From NCBI RefSeq assembly GCF_947500255.1, contig NZ_CANMRL010000004.1, positions 1-64,000 of the forward strand: a stretch of DNA of 64,000 nucleotides, in the 5' to 3' direction. The notes below the pieces were generated by a model that had not been told where the DNA came from, made no database searches, and saw nothing but the letters and a program-made list of their open reading frames with translations. The position numbers and the translations under genes are program-made. Shown one piece after another: positions 17,927 through 26,085 of the stretch (positions are counted from its first letter, which is position 1; every line of letters starts with the position of its first letter). Source of the DNA: an uncultured Psychroserpens sp. Lineage in GTDB: Bacteria; Bacteroidota; Bacteroidia; Flavobacteriales; Flavobacteriaceae.

Positions 17927-18586
17927 TTAATCAGTATAAGGCTTTCCGTTTGGCCTAAGATGCGTACGTCTATATTCGGCTCTAGATATCATATTAGAGC
18001 GATTAGAATCTGAAATATTATAGGCTCTTTTAGTTCGCGTTTGAAAAGTTTCAAATCCATTATCAGCATTAGCAACTGTCAAACTGAGATTAGCTGAATC
18101 ATAATCTAAAGCATGATTGATAATATCTGCCATAGCGGCATCAGTCGTTTTTTTAATTAATTCATCATTTAGAGCAACTCTTGTGTCTAATGCAGACTTA
18201 TAATCAAATGGTAATACCCTATCAATTTGGAAAACGATTATCTTATCTGCTTGGTAGAACATAACGGTATAGCTACCTAAAGGCAATTCATCTAATGGAA
18301 TCTTTACACGTTTAACAGCAGGTTTAAACTCAAATACCTTTTCTGTTGTTTTATTGAGAAAACGTACCTTTTTAAACAAATACTTGTTTTCAAGCACTAA
18401 AGAATCTTGAGTGCTTGACAGATTGTGATCTAGATCAAATGCTAATGGGTTTACATTTTTTCGAATAGTAGTGTAGGTTTCTTCTTGAGCAAAAATGGTA
18501 CTGCTCATAAGTAGAAACATCACTATAACGCATAGGCGATGTATTGGCACGCCAAGGATAGTTAACTTGTTCATGATTGGGGTCAT
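17927..18586 (-). CDS. Secreted protein of unknown function, paralogous to the 17382-17783 product
   Basis: The 219-residue product has a signal peptide (cleavage after FAQ near residue 34; a second Met at residue 5 may be the true start). Residues about 36-125 match the smaller downstream paralogue in strand pattern and in the KNVNPLAFDL, IPLDELPLG and IIVFQIDR segments. The remaining about 90 residues are an extra charged helical tail ending in RAEYRRTHLRPNGKPYTD. No enzyme motif is seen. A TAACTTTG -7-like box lies at 18651-18658, and a terminator-like hairpin lies between that box and the start codon, suggesting regulated expression. Cell-envelope function is likely but undefined. Confidence 0.65.
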   Translation of the reverse strand: MTPIMNKLTILGVPIHRLCVIVMFLLMSSTIFAQEETYTTIRKNVNPLAFDLDHNLSSTQDSLVLENKYLFKKVRFLNKTTEKVFEFKPAVKRVKIPLDELPLGSYTVMFYQADKIIVFQIDRVLPFDYKSALDTRVALNDELIKKTTDAAMADIINHALDYDSANLSLTVANADNGFETFQTRTKRAYNISDSNRSNMISRAEYRRTHLRPNGKPYTD

Positions 18587-18599
18587 TTAAAGATTAAAC

Positions 18600-18634
18600 T
18601 AAAAACAATTCCAACCTCTTTTTTGAGGGAATTG
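18600..18634 (-). terminator. Terminator-like hairpin inside the leader of the 219-aa secreted gene
   Basis: Read on the minus strand, CAATTCC and GGAATTG pair (18606-18634) with an inner CTC/GAG, and a run of five T follows. It is 190 bp past the glycerophosphodiesterase stop but only 14 bp before the next start codon. It could be a distal terminator or a leader attenuator. Confidence 0.5.
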
Positions 18635-18650
18635 GATTAATAATATATTA

Positions 18651-18658
18651 CAAAGTTA
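18651..18658 (-). promoter_or_regulatory. TAACTTTG -7 box upstream of the 219-aa secreted gene
   Basis: An exact match to TAnnTTTG on the minus strand, about 65 bp upstream of the start codon at 18586. No good TTG partner is visible at the usual distance, so the assignment is tentative. Confidence 0.35.
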
Positions 18659-18824
18659 AAAGAGGCTAAGACTAGAATCTAAGTTGTTGGTTAAAAGAAG
18701 ATAAACCAACGATGAACAGAAAATTTTGGTTTAAAAAATAGATAAACTACAAAAAATCAAACATTTTATTTGAATTTAAAATTACGTAAAACCTTAAAAA
18801 TGAACACTTAAACGAACACTGCTA

Positions 18825-19703
18825 TTACTTTTTTAATGTTTTAAGTTGAAGAACTCGATTGGGATAATCTGATATGATTCCGTCTACTTTATAGTCGATC
18901 ATTAGATTAATATCTCCTATCTCATTTACCGTCCATGGAATAATTTTAAACCCTTCTTCTTGATAATTTGAAATGATCTGCTGATTGAGGAGTTTAAAAT
19001 TCGGACTAATAATTTCAGGGCTAAAAGATAGAACCGAAAGCTTTGTTGCAATCGATTCATTTTCATCAACCAACAGTGCTATTTGTATCCTTTCATTTTG
19101 CCTTTTCACCTCCTCCAATGCTCTCAGGTCAAAAGATTGTATGATGACCCTATTTTCGACGCCTTTAGACTTGATTACATTAAGAACAAGCTGAACAAAA
19201 TGGTTAACTTGAGGTGTGTAAATACCATCATATTCAGGCTTACTTTTAATTTCAATATTATAATTAATGGTTTGGTTTGATTTATGTTCGCCTAAATCAA
19301 TTACTTCTTCAAGCAATGGTTTAGAGAGTTTTACTTTTTCTTGCAATGGAAATCTTGCGTGAGGTTTAGTTCCGCAGTCATAATATCGTTTAATGCTATC
19401 ATAGGTCATAGCATATATATTGAATGTCCTTTCGTTATTTTGAAGAATCTCATTTCCGAAGGGATCTAAAGCAATGTCATGACTCATAAATGGTTCATGA
19501 GATACGACGACTTCATAATCTTTAGAGATGACAACATCTAACTCTAAAGTTTGAATATTCAAGTCCAGTGCCTTTTTAAACCCAAGTAATGAATTTTCGG
19601 GGTAGAGGCCTCTATAGCCACGATGCCCTTGAACATCGAATACCTTATCAGAATTGCAACTCGTTAAGCAAATAACACATAACAACCATAGATAACGCAT
19701 CAT
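18825..19703 (-). CDS. Glycerophosphodiester phosphodiesterase lipoprotein
   Basis: The 292-residue product has a lipoprotein signal (Cys 16) and the GDPD catalytic signature: HRG (H27/R28), PENS with E36, a Glu-Leu-Asp (E54-D56), then a His in VSHEPF (H69). Later family segments NYNIEIKS, VIIQSFDLRAL and IPWTVNE are present. The family hydrolyses glycerophosphodiesters to glycerol-3-phosphate and an alcohol, and here it would act in the periplasm. It overlaps the upstream hydroxylase-type gene by 4 bp, so the two are translationally coupled, pointing to a shared lipid or head-group pathway. Length is normal for bacterial GDPDs. Confidence 0.9.
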   Translation of the reverse strand: MMRYLWLLCVICLTSCNSDKVFDVQGHRGYRGLYPENSLLGFKKALDLNIQTLELDVVISKDYEVVVSHEPFMSHDIALDPFGNEILQNNERTFNIYAMTYDSIKRYYDCGTKPHARFPLQEKVKLSKPLLEEVIDLGEHKSNQTINYNIEIKSKPEYDGIYTPQVNHFVQLVLNVIKSKGVENRVIIQSFDLRALEEVKRQNERIQIALLVDENESIATKLSVLSFSPEIISPNFKLLNQQIISNYQEEGFKIIPWTVNEIGDINLMIDYKVDGIISDYPNRVLQLKTLKK

Positions 19704-20539
19704 TCAGAAGAATTAATAGTTGTAGGTTTTCTGTATTTATGAAATGGTTGCTTTAATAGTTCTCCTATTTTACCGTTAGCCTCTTCATCTGGAAAAGTAT
19801 CAACACCATAAACAATGGCATCTCTATCAAGAGTCATGAACGTTCCAAAGAGTCGGTCCCAAATAGAGAAGATATTTCCGTAGTTAGAATCGGTGTAAGG
19901 TAACATATAATGATGGTGAACCTTATGCATATCTGGAGAAACTAATACATAGCTAATTGCTTTATCTATCGTTTTAGGCAATTTGATATTAGCATGACTA
20001 AACTGAGTTGCGACCAAAGACATCGATTGATATAACATTACAATGGCGATTGGAGCGCCAATAACAAAGACACCAATCAAAGTAAATGCAAAACGAATAA
20101 CGCTTTCTAATGGATGATGTCTATTTGCCGTAGTCGTATCAACATTATGATCTGTATGATGCACTAAATGCACCATCCAAAGTGGTTTCACTTTATGCTC
20201 AACATAATGTGCGAGATAAGCACCAATAAAGTCTAAAAGCAATACACCCAAGAGCACATAAGCCCAAAGCGGTAAATTAGGAATCCAATTAATGATACCA
20301 AAATCATTTGCCTTCACCCAATCTGCTGTTTTAACTAACATAAATGCTAAACCAAAATTAATAATGATCGTAGTTAGTGTAAAAAACAAATTTGGAACCG
20401 CATGTTTCCATTTTTTATATTTAAAATTAAATAGTGGTAATGTACCTTCGAGAAGCCAGAATAAGGTTAATCCACCTACAAGGATCAAACTCCTGTGTAG
20501 CGATGGTATGGTTTCAAAATAAGTGACAATCGATTCCAA
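19700..20539 (-). CDS. Fatty acid hydroxylase / sterol desaturase superfamily membrane enzyme
   Basis: The 279-residue product has several transmembrane helices (near 15-35, 48-70, 88-115, 145-180) and the histidine clusters of the membrane di-iron hydroxylase superfamily: HYVEH, HLVHHTDH, RHHPLE and HKVHHH. These bind two irons that activate oxygen for hydroxylation of a lipid tail. Relatives include sterol desaturases, sphingolipid hydroxylases, carotenoid hydroxylases and the alkylglycerol mono-oxygenase TMEM195. The exact substrate is not evident. Translational coupling to a glycerophosphodiesterase makes a glycerolipid or ether-lipid substrate a reasonable inference. It is the third gene of a four-gene minus-strand operon. 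Confidence 0.85.
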   Translation of the reverse strand: MESIVTYFETIPSLHRSLILVGGLTLFWLLEGTLPLFNFKYKKWKHAVPNLFFTLTTIIINFGLAFMLVKTADWVKANDFGIINWIPNLPLWAYVLLGVLLLDFIGAYLAHYVEHKVKPLWMVHLVHHTDHNVDTTTANRHHPLESVIRFAFTLIGVFVIGAPIAIVMLYQSMSLVATQFSHANIKLPKTIDKAISYVLVSPDMHKVHHHYMLPYTDSNYGNIFSIWDRLFGTFMTLDRDAIVYGVDTFPDEEANGKIGELLKQPFHKYRKPTTINSSE

Positions 20540-20544
20540 TAGTT

Positions 20545-21444
20545 CTAAAAGTTCTTGTTAATGATTTGAGTTGCTTTTTTCAAATTTACTAAAGAAAGTT
20601 TACTTCTCAAGGCACTAGCATTCTTTTCATCTTTAAGTAAACCATAAGCAGTGTAATAAAGAAAATCAACTAGCGCAGTATTTGCTTCTATAATCTCGGA
20701 AGGATCCATGCGTTTAAGCTGTCGTAAAGCTTTTCGGGGCTTATTTAGAACAAGGCTTTGCTTTATTCTTAGCAAATCCATTCTTTGAAGCAAAGTCTGC
20801 TTATTTTCTATTGTGTCATTTAAATAGGTATTAGCCTCATCTAAATATATTGAAGACACCTTGATAATTTCGGCTCTAACCTCTTTGTTCACGTAAATAC
20901 CAAAATCTATATATTTAGAAGCTAAACGAAATGTAGTATAAAAGTCTTTTTGTTTGGAGTAATTAGTTAGTTCTCCTTTTAAAATAGAGGTACTTAAAGC
21001 ATATCGTTCGACGAAAGTTGTTATATTTAGATAGAAGTTATCATACACAACAATCCTGTTAATTATTGTGCCATTAGCATCTAAAATTTTAATAGAATCA
21101 TCATTAAATTTGTCAATATACTTTTTACTGTGCTTGCCTTTTATCTTTTCGTAAAGTTCTGTATACTGAGATTCATTTACAACTACTGGTATAAAGTGCT
21201 CCCAAATTAAATTATTAATATATTCGTTTTTGAACATGTTTTCAATGACAATGCTACCACCTCTATCATTACTTACTTTAACTGGTTCTGGATATAGTGT
21301 AGATTCTTCCCAAACCATAAGAATTAACTTGTCTTGAATAAGCGCCAATCGTTTTGCTGCTTCAAGAGATGTGTACCAATCTGTTTCTTGTGAGACACCA
21401 AGAATAGGAAAAGTTAATAATAAAAATAATACAATTTTTTTCAT
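20545..21444 (-). CDS. Secreted thioredoxin-fold-like protein lacking a CxxC motif
   Basis: The 299-residue product begins with a signal peptide (about 1-19). Residues about 20-135 follow the pattern of thioredoxin-like 'WYTSLEAAKRLALIQDK' proteins, in which a helix is followed by a LILMVWE strand where a CxxC would be expected. Here the sequence is WEESTLYPEP and no Cys is present anywhere in this region. The C-terminal part is helical, rich in Lys/Leu and TPR-like. It may be a redox-inactive chaperone or adaptor. It lies 5 bp upstream of the hydroxylase-type gene and 6 bp after the cysteine-cluster gene. Fold assignment is from pattern only. Confidence 0.55.
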   Translation of the reverse strand: MKKIVLFLLLTFPILGVSQETDWYTSLEAAKRLALIQDKLILMVWEESTLYPEPVKVSNDRGGSIVIENMFKNEYINNLIWEHFIPVVVNESQYTELYEKIKGKHSKKYIDKFNDDSIKILDANGTIINRIVVYDNFYLNITTFVERYALSTSILKGELTNYSKQKDFYTTFRLASKYIDFGIYVNKEVRAEIIKVSSIYLDEANTYLNDTIENKQTLLQRMDLLRIKQSLVLNKPRKALRQLKRMDPSEIIEANTALVDFLYYTAYGLLKDEKNASALRSKLSLVNLKKATQIINKNF

Positions 21445-21450
21445 ATTAAA

Positions 21451-21945
21451 TCATAGTTTAATGCGTTGTTTCATCTCTTCAACTATATGAAATGCTGCAG
21501 GACAAATAGCAACATTCTTTAGTGTAAGATTAGATATCTGTTGAAATTTCTTTCGATCTGTATGTGGAAACTCACGACAAGCCTTTGGTCTCACATCATA
21601 AATAGAACAATAATTATCTGTTCCCAAAAATGTACATGGCACAGACTGCAATACGTAATCATTTTCTTCATCCAAACGCAAGTAAGTATCTATAAATTGT
21701 TGCTGCTTCATTTTAAAAAATTTAGCAATGCGTTCAATATCTTTAGGTGTAAATAAAGGGCCTGTAGTTTTACAACAGTTTGCACATTCTAGGCAGTCTG
21801 TACGTTCAAATTCTGCCTCATGGAGTTCTTGCATAAGATAATCTAATTGCTTAGGCGGCTTTTTTTTAAGCTTTACAAAGAATGTCTTATTTTCCTTATG
21901 CTTATCTTTGGCGAGTTTTGGAAGATGATGTATCAGGTCTTGCAT
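21451..21945 (-). CDS. YkgJ-family cysteine cluster protein
   Basis: The 164-residue product contains the family's Cys cluster CLECANCC (C51, C54, C57, C58), then PCTFLGTDNYCSIYDVRPKACREFP, whose three Cys complete the presumed zinc- or iron-binding site. No signal peptide or membrane helix is visible, so it should be cytoplasmic. Biochemical function of the family is not settled; metal-binding maturation factors and oxidoreductase partners have been proposed. It is the first gene of the operon that includes a di-iron membrane hydroxylase-type enzyme, so a metal-handling role is plausible inference. Its start lies only 20 bp from the divergent methyltransferase start. Confidence 0.85.
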   Translation of the reverse strand: MQDLIHHLPKLAKDKHKENKTFFVKLKKKPPKQLDYLMQELHEAEFERTDCLECANCCKTTGPLFTPKDIERIAKFFKMKQQQFIDTYLRLDEENDYVLQSVPCTFLGTDNYCSIYDVRPKACREFPHTDRKKFQQISNLTLKNVAICPAAFHIVEEMKQRIKL

Positions 21946-21965
21946 AACACAAAAATACTACTTTT

Positions 21966-22673
21966 ATGAAAGACCTTTTTGGGAAAGCCTTACTAGATTA
22001 TCACACCAATAATTATACCGAAGACCTCATTACGTCCACTAATATTTCGGGAGAAGATGAATTACCGCTTCCTTACTTATTTAGAAGCTATTCTGAAATG
22101 CCCAAACTAGAACAAAAGGCCTTACAATTGTGCAAAGGAACTATATTAGATGTTGGTTGTGGCTCTGGGAATCATAGTTTATACTTACAGGAGAAAGGGT
22201 TTAATGTTAAAGCTATTGATATTTCTAAAGGTGCAGTTGCCGTCTCTAAAGCCAGAGGTGTTAAACATATAGAACTAAAAGCAATTCTAGATGAAACTGA
22301 CACCTTTGATACCGTTTTGCTCTTAATGAATGGGACTGGTGTTTTTCAGGAACTATCTCAAGTACCAACCTATTTGAAACATTTAAAATCACTTTTAAAT
22401 TCGGAAGGTCAAATTTTAATAGATTCTTCAGATATAAAATATATGTATGAAGATGACGATGGTGGCTTATGGATTGACACCAATGCTAACTATTATGGCG
22501 AATTGGATTATTTTTTAAGTTACAAAAACGAAGATGAAACTCCAATGAAATGGCTATATCTCGATTTTGATCGTTTACAATTGGCTTGTGAATCTGTAGG
22601 TTTACAATGCGAAAAGATTATGGAGGGTGAGCATTTTGATTATTTGGTAAAAATTACTGCTCTTCTCCATTAA
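21966..22673 (+). CDS. Class I SAM-dependent methyltransferase
   Basis: The 235-residue product has motif I ILDVGCGSGNHSLYL near residues 58-72, an acidic motif in VKAIDIS, and the post-motif strand FDTVLLLMNG. These are the Rossmann-fold S-adenosylmethionine-binding elements. The C-terminal half, with an aromatic-rich segment, is likely to contact the substrate, which cannot be predicted. It has no signal peptide and should be cytosolic. It starts 20 bp from the divergent YkgJ-family gene. Its 3' end overlaps the convergent amidohydrolase gene by 20 bp, an unusually tight arrangement. Confidence 0.85.
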   Translation: MKDLFGKALLDYHTNNYTEDLITSTNISGEDELPLPYLFRSYSEMPKLEQKALQLCKGTILDVGCGSGNHSLYLQEKGFNVKAIDISKGAVAVSKARGVKHIELKAILDETDTFDTVLLLMNGTGVFQELSQVPTYLKHLKSLLNSEGQILIDSSDIKYMYEDDDGGLWIDTNANYYGELDYFLSYKNEDETPMKWLYLDFDRLQLACESVGLQCEKIMEGEHFDYLVKITALLH

Positions 22674-24270
22674 CAAATGTTTGTTCTACTTTAATATTAG
22701 GAATTTCATTTTGATCAACCGTCATGATATCTTTATCTAAAATGATAAAATCGGCTAGCTTTCCTTGTTCTATACTTCCCTTTTCGTTTTCTTCAAAATT
22801 AGAATACGCAGCCCAAATGGTCATTCCTTTTAGGGTTTCTTCTCTGGTCAATCCATTTTCTTTCTGAAATCCATCTTCAGGGAATTGCTCTAAATCTTGT
22901 CGTGCTACAGCCGCATAAAACGTTAAAAACGGACTCACTTGTTCGACAGGGAAATCGGTACCCAAAGCTACTTTTCCGTAAGCATTTAGCAATTGTTTAT
23001 AAGCATAAGCGCCTTTAACACGCTCACTTCCCAAACGATCTTCAGCCCAATACATATCACTAGTTGCATGTGTAGGTTGAATGGATGGCAAGACATTTTT
23101 ATAGAGATTGAAATCTTCTTGAGAAACCACTTGGGCATGCTCTACACGCCAACGTCTATCAGGTTTGCCGTTTAAGACCTTATTATAAGTCTCTAAAACC
23201 GCATGATTTGCCGAATCACCTATGGCGTGTGTATTCATTTGATACTCTGAATCTGCAATTTTTTGAGCCGAAGCATTAAATGTTTCTAAATCGGTTACCA
23301 ATAATCCAAAATGATTAGGTTTATCACTATAAGGAGCTCTTAGCATAGCTCCACGTGATCCTAAAGCACCATCAGCATAAAACTTAAATGAACGTACATT
23401 TAATCTATCGGTTTTAATAATTCCTTTTTTTGTGTAATACTCTACATTGTCTTTCGAAAACGACACCATCGCATATACACGCATTTTTAAATCTCCTGCT
23501 TGTTGCAAACTATCAATAATTTCAATTGAAGCTTGACTAAGTCCTGCGTCATCAACTGTAGTTAATCCTAAATCAAAACAAATATCTTGAGCTGCCATTA
23601 ACGCTTTTACAGTATCATCGCGTGTAGGTTTAGGCCAATAATTCATGACTAAATTCTCGGCATTATCTACTAAAACTCCTGTAAGCTCACCGTTTTCAAT
23701 AACGACTTCTCCTCCTTCTACTTTACTATCAACAGTAACTTTCCCTAGATCTAAAGCAGCTTGATTACACAGTATCGCATGACCATCAACACGTGTTAGA
23801 GCGACAGGAGTATCTGGGAACATTTTATTTAACAGTGTGTTATTTGGAAACTTCTTTTCCTCCCAATCGTTTTGATCCCAACCTCGTCCAGTGATGAATG
23901 ACACATTGTTTTTATTCTGAAAATCTAAAACACGCTTTACAACGTCTTCAAAACTTTTTGTTCCTACAAGATTTACTGCTTGTTGGTTAAATCCTAAACC
24001 TAAAAAATGGCAATGTGCATCAATAAACCCAGGAACGATTGTTTTACCTTCAGCATCGATTTCACGTGCTGAAGTATACTTCGCTTTAATCTCTTCAGTA
24101 GTTCCGACTTCAAAGAATTTTCCATCTTTAATGGCAAAAGCTTCTGCTTTGGTAAAAGCATCATTAACAGTATACACATTAGCATTAATTACAATGGCAT
24201 CTACAGATTGCTGCTCTTTAGAACAAGAGAAAGACACAATTAAAAGTAAAAGAATGGTTAGTTTTTTCAT
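22654..24270 (-). CDS. YtcJ-like amidohydrolase lipoprotein
   Basis: Starting at the Met whose codon lies at 24268-24270, the product has a clean lipoprotein signal with Cys 16; an upstream Met at 24312 would bury this signal and is less likely. The 538-residue chain is a metal-dependent amidohydrolase of the YtcJ type: HCHF metal ligands in FIDAHCHFLGLG, VDGHAI, the HAIGDSANH pair, EHAQVV, and the Asp in GTDFPVE. These enzymes hydrolyse amide-type bonds of varied substrates; the substrate is not predictable. Attached to the membrane, it would act in the periplasm or outside. The gene follows the terminator of the TPR/barrel operon. Confidence 0.85.
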   Translation of the reverse strand: MKKLTILLLLIVSFSCSKEQQSVDAIVINANVYTVNDAFTKAEAFAIKDGKFFEVGTTEEIKAKYTSAREIDAEGKTIVPGFIDAHCHFLGLGFNQQAVNLVGTKSFEDVVKRVLDFQNKNNVSFITGRGWDQNDWEEKKFPNNTLLNKMFPDTPVALTRVDGHAILCNQAALDLGKVTVDSKVEGGEVVIENGELTGVLVDNAENLVMNYWPKPTRDDTVKALMAAQDICFDLGLTTVDDAGLSQASIEIIDSLQQAGDLKMRVYAMVSFSKDNVEYYTKKGIIKTDRLNVRSFKFYADGALGSRGAMLRAPYSDKPNHFGLLVTDLETFNASAQKIADSEYQMNTHAIGDSANHAVLETYNKVLNGKPDRRWRVEHAQVVSQEDFNLYKNVLPSIQPTHATSDMYWAEDRLGSERVKGAYAYKQLLNAYGKVALGTDFPVEQVSPFLTFYAAVARQDLEQFPEDGFQKENGLTREETLKGMTIWAAYSNFEENEKGSIEQGKLADFIILDKDIMTVDQNEIPNIKVEQTFVNGEEQ

Positions 24271-24301
24271 AGTTGGAATATTTAGACGTATAAAAATACA
24301 A

Positions 24302-24339
24302 AAAGCATTCAATCTCTTAGTTTAGAAGTTGAATGCTTT
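24302..24339 (-). terminator. Rho-independent terminator of the TPR/barrel operon
   Basis: An 11-bp stem (AAAGCATTCAA/TTGAATGCTTT) with a 16-nt loop is followed on the minus strand by TTTTTGTATTTTT. It lies 24 bp after the barrel gene stop and 32 bp before the amidohydrolase start. Confidence 0.8.
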
Positions 24340-24362
24340 CTATAATTTATTAAATCTACATT

Positions 24363-26081
24363 TTAAAAATCAAACTGATACGTCGCTCCAGCCAAAAACT
24401 GAATGCCTTGCACTGGATAATTTAACCAACGGTTGTAATCTTGGTTTGCGATATTGTTTGCTTTAGCAAATGCCGACAATTGATCATTAATTCGATATCC
24501 TAAATGCGCGTTTAGATCAAAATAACTATCTAACGTAATTGTTTCCCGTATTGGAAGTGTTAATGTACCAACGCCTGTAATAAATTCGTCCTTTCGCTCT
24601 CCAATAAAGAATAAGTTGGCACCAGCAAACCAATGTCTATTAATTTGATAATCTAAAAAGGCAGAGGCTTTAATATCTGGCAAGTTCCAAGGTTCGGCTT
24701 CATTATCAGTATCATAGGCAAAATATTCAGCTTTTAGACCTAACTTAAAATTTCTATTCACATCTATATTTAATGCTCCAGCCACTGAAAAAGTTGTAAC
24801 ATCATCATAAGTTATTCCGAAAGAATTTCCATATTGATAGTTTTCACGATCAACACCTGCATCTGGGTTAGCTTTAAATAAAGCGCGATTGTTATCGGCT
24901 AAATAATGTCCACTAACATCATAGCTCACACTATTAGAAAGTCTTCCTTTTAATCCAAGAGATACATTATAAGCTTGATCTGTTGGAATGATAAATAAGG
25001 TCGGGGAAACAAACGGGTTTTCTTGTGCAAAATCATAATATGAATTTTGAATCAATCCGCCTTCTATACCTCCATAGGCAATTAATAACTCATCAACTAA
25101 ACGATAGCTCGCGGTAAAATTAGGATAGATAAAAAACTTACCATCACTAGCTTCAGTATCATTAAGATATACCAAATTAACACCTAAATTCACTGTAAGA
25201 TCATCTTGTATTATTTGATAGCTCGGTGCCAATCCAAAATTGATATTGCTATAGTTTAACTCATTGGTATTAAAGTAAGCTCTATCAAATGAACCTCCAA
25301 TATAATCGATAGTCACTTCGGTATTGATCACCTCATCATTTACAGGTACATCAAATTCTGATTTTAAAACAAACCTGTTTTCACCAGAATCTTGATTATC
25401 ACCAAAACGTCTATACAACACACTACCTTTATTGATAATAGCATCTTCAAAATTGATATTTCCACCAAAATTAGCTGCGTAAAATGAATGATCGACATCA
25501 AAGGTTGGAATACTTTGGTCTGGAACACCATACCAATTAAAGGTTTGCAATTGGAACCCACCTTCAACTTTCCATGAGTAGTCATTGAGTTTCTGACTGT
25601 AATGTGCATTTAAGCCAGTTTCCGAAAAATTATTATCGAAATTCACGCCATCAATTTCTCCAGCAGATGAATGATGACTAAAATATCCACCTACTCGTTC
25701 CGAATTACTTAAGGCATGATTAAGGTAGACTTCACCGAGAATCGTAGTGTAGGTTCCAACACCCAAAGAAGCATAGTTATCGAACAATTTTACAGGCTTT
25801 TCTTTATCGACATTAGCAGCCTTTCCTTTTGCAGGTGTAAATGTTGATGCCACTGGTATTGAAAAAATATTATACTTGATTTCCTTCTTTTTTGTTGTGG
25901 TAGAATCGTTTAATGATGGCGTTTCTTTAATTTTAAACGCATCAGAAATCTTTGGTGTGTATGGTTTAACCACGTTTACCACATCAGTATCAATCGTATC
26001 TTTTTCTCGCTCTTGCGCGAAGGTCTTAGTAACGCTTAATGCTAAAATGACTAAGACAATATATTTAAGTTTGTTTTGCAT
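24363..26081 (-). CDS. Outer-membrane beta-barrel protein, TonB-receptor-like barrel without plug
   Basis: With the Met at 26081 as start the product has a standard signal peptide (TFAQ cleavage) and about 572 residues; a Met 11 codons earlier gives a less convincing N-terminus and would overlap the upstream gene. After a short Lys/Thr/Asp-rich periplasmic stretch (to about residue 95) the chain consists of repeated amphipathic strands with a C-terminal Phe, as in TonB-dependent receptor barrels, but no plug or TonB box is present. The gene begins 4 bp after the giant TPR gene, and the two are surely cotranscribed. It may form an outer-membrane complex with that TPR protein. The transported substrate is unknown. 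Confidence 0.75.
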   Translation of the reverse strand: MQNKLKYIVLVILALSVTKTFAQEREKDTIDTDVVNVVKPYTPKISDAFKIKETPSLNDSTTTKKKEIKYNIFSIPVASTFTPAKGKAANVDKEKPVKLFDNYASLGVGTYTTILGEVYLNHALSNSERVGGYFSHHSSAGEIDGVNFDNNFSETGLNAHYSQKLNDYSWKVEGGFQLQTFNWYGVPDQSIPTFDVDHSFYAANFGGNINFEDAIINKGSVLYRRFGDNQDSGENRFVLKSEFDVPVNDEVINTEVTIDYIGGSFDRAYFNTNELNYSNINFGLAPSYQIIQDDLTVNLGVNLVYLNDTEASDGKFFIYPNFTASYRLVDELLIAYGGIEGGLIQNSYYDFAQENPFVSPTLFIIPTDQAYNVSLGLKGRLSNSVSYDVSGHYLADNNRALFKANPDAGVDRENYQYGNSFGITYDDVTTFSVAGALNIDVNRNFKLGLKAEYFAYDTDNEAEPWNLPDIKASAFLDYQINRHWFAGANLFFIGERKDEFITGVGTLTLPIRETITLDSYFDLNAHLGYRINDQLSAFAKANNIANQDYNRWLNYPVQGIQFLAGATYQFDF

Positions 26082-26085
26082 AGTT

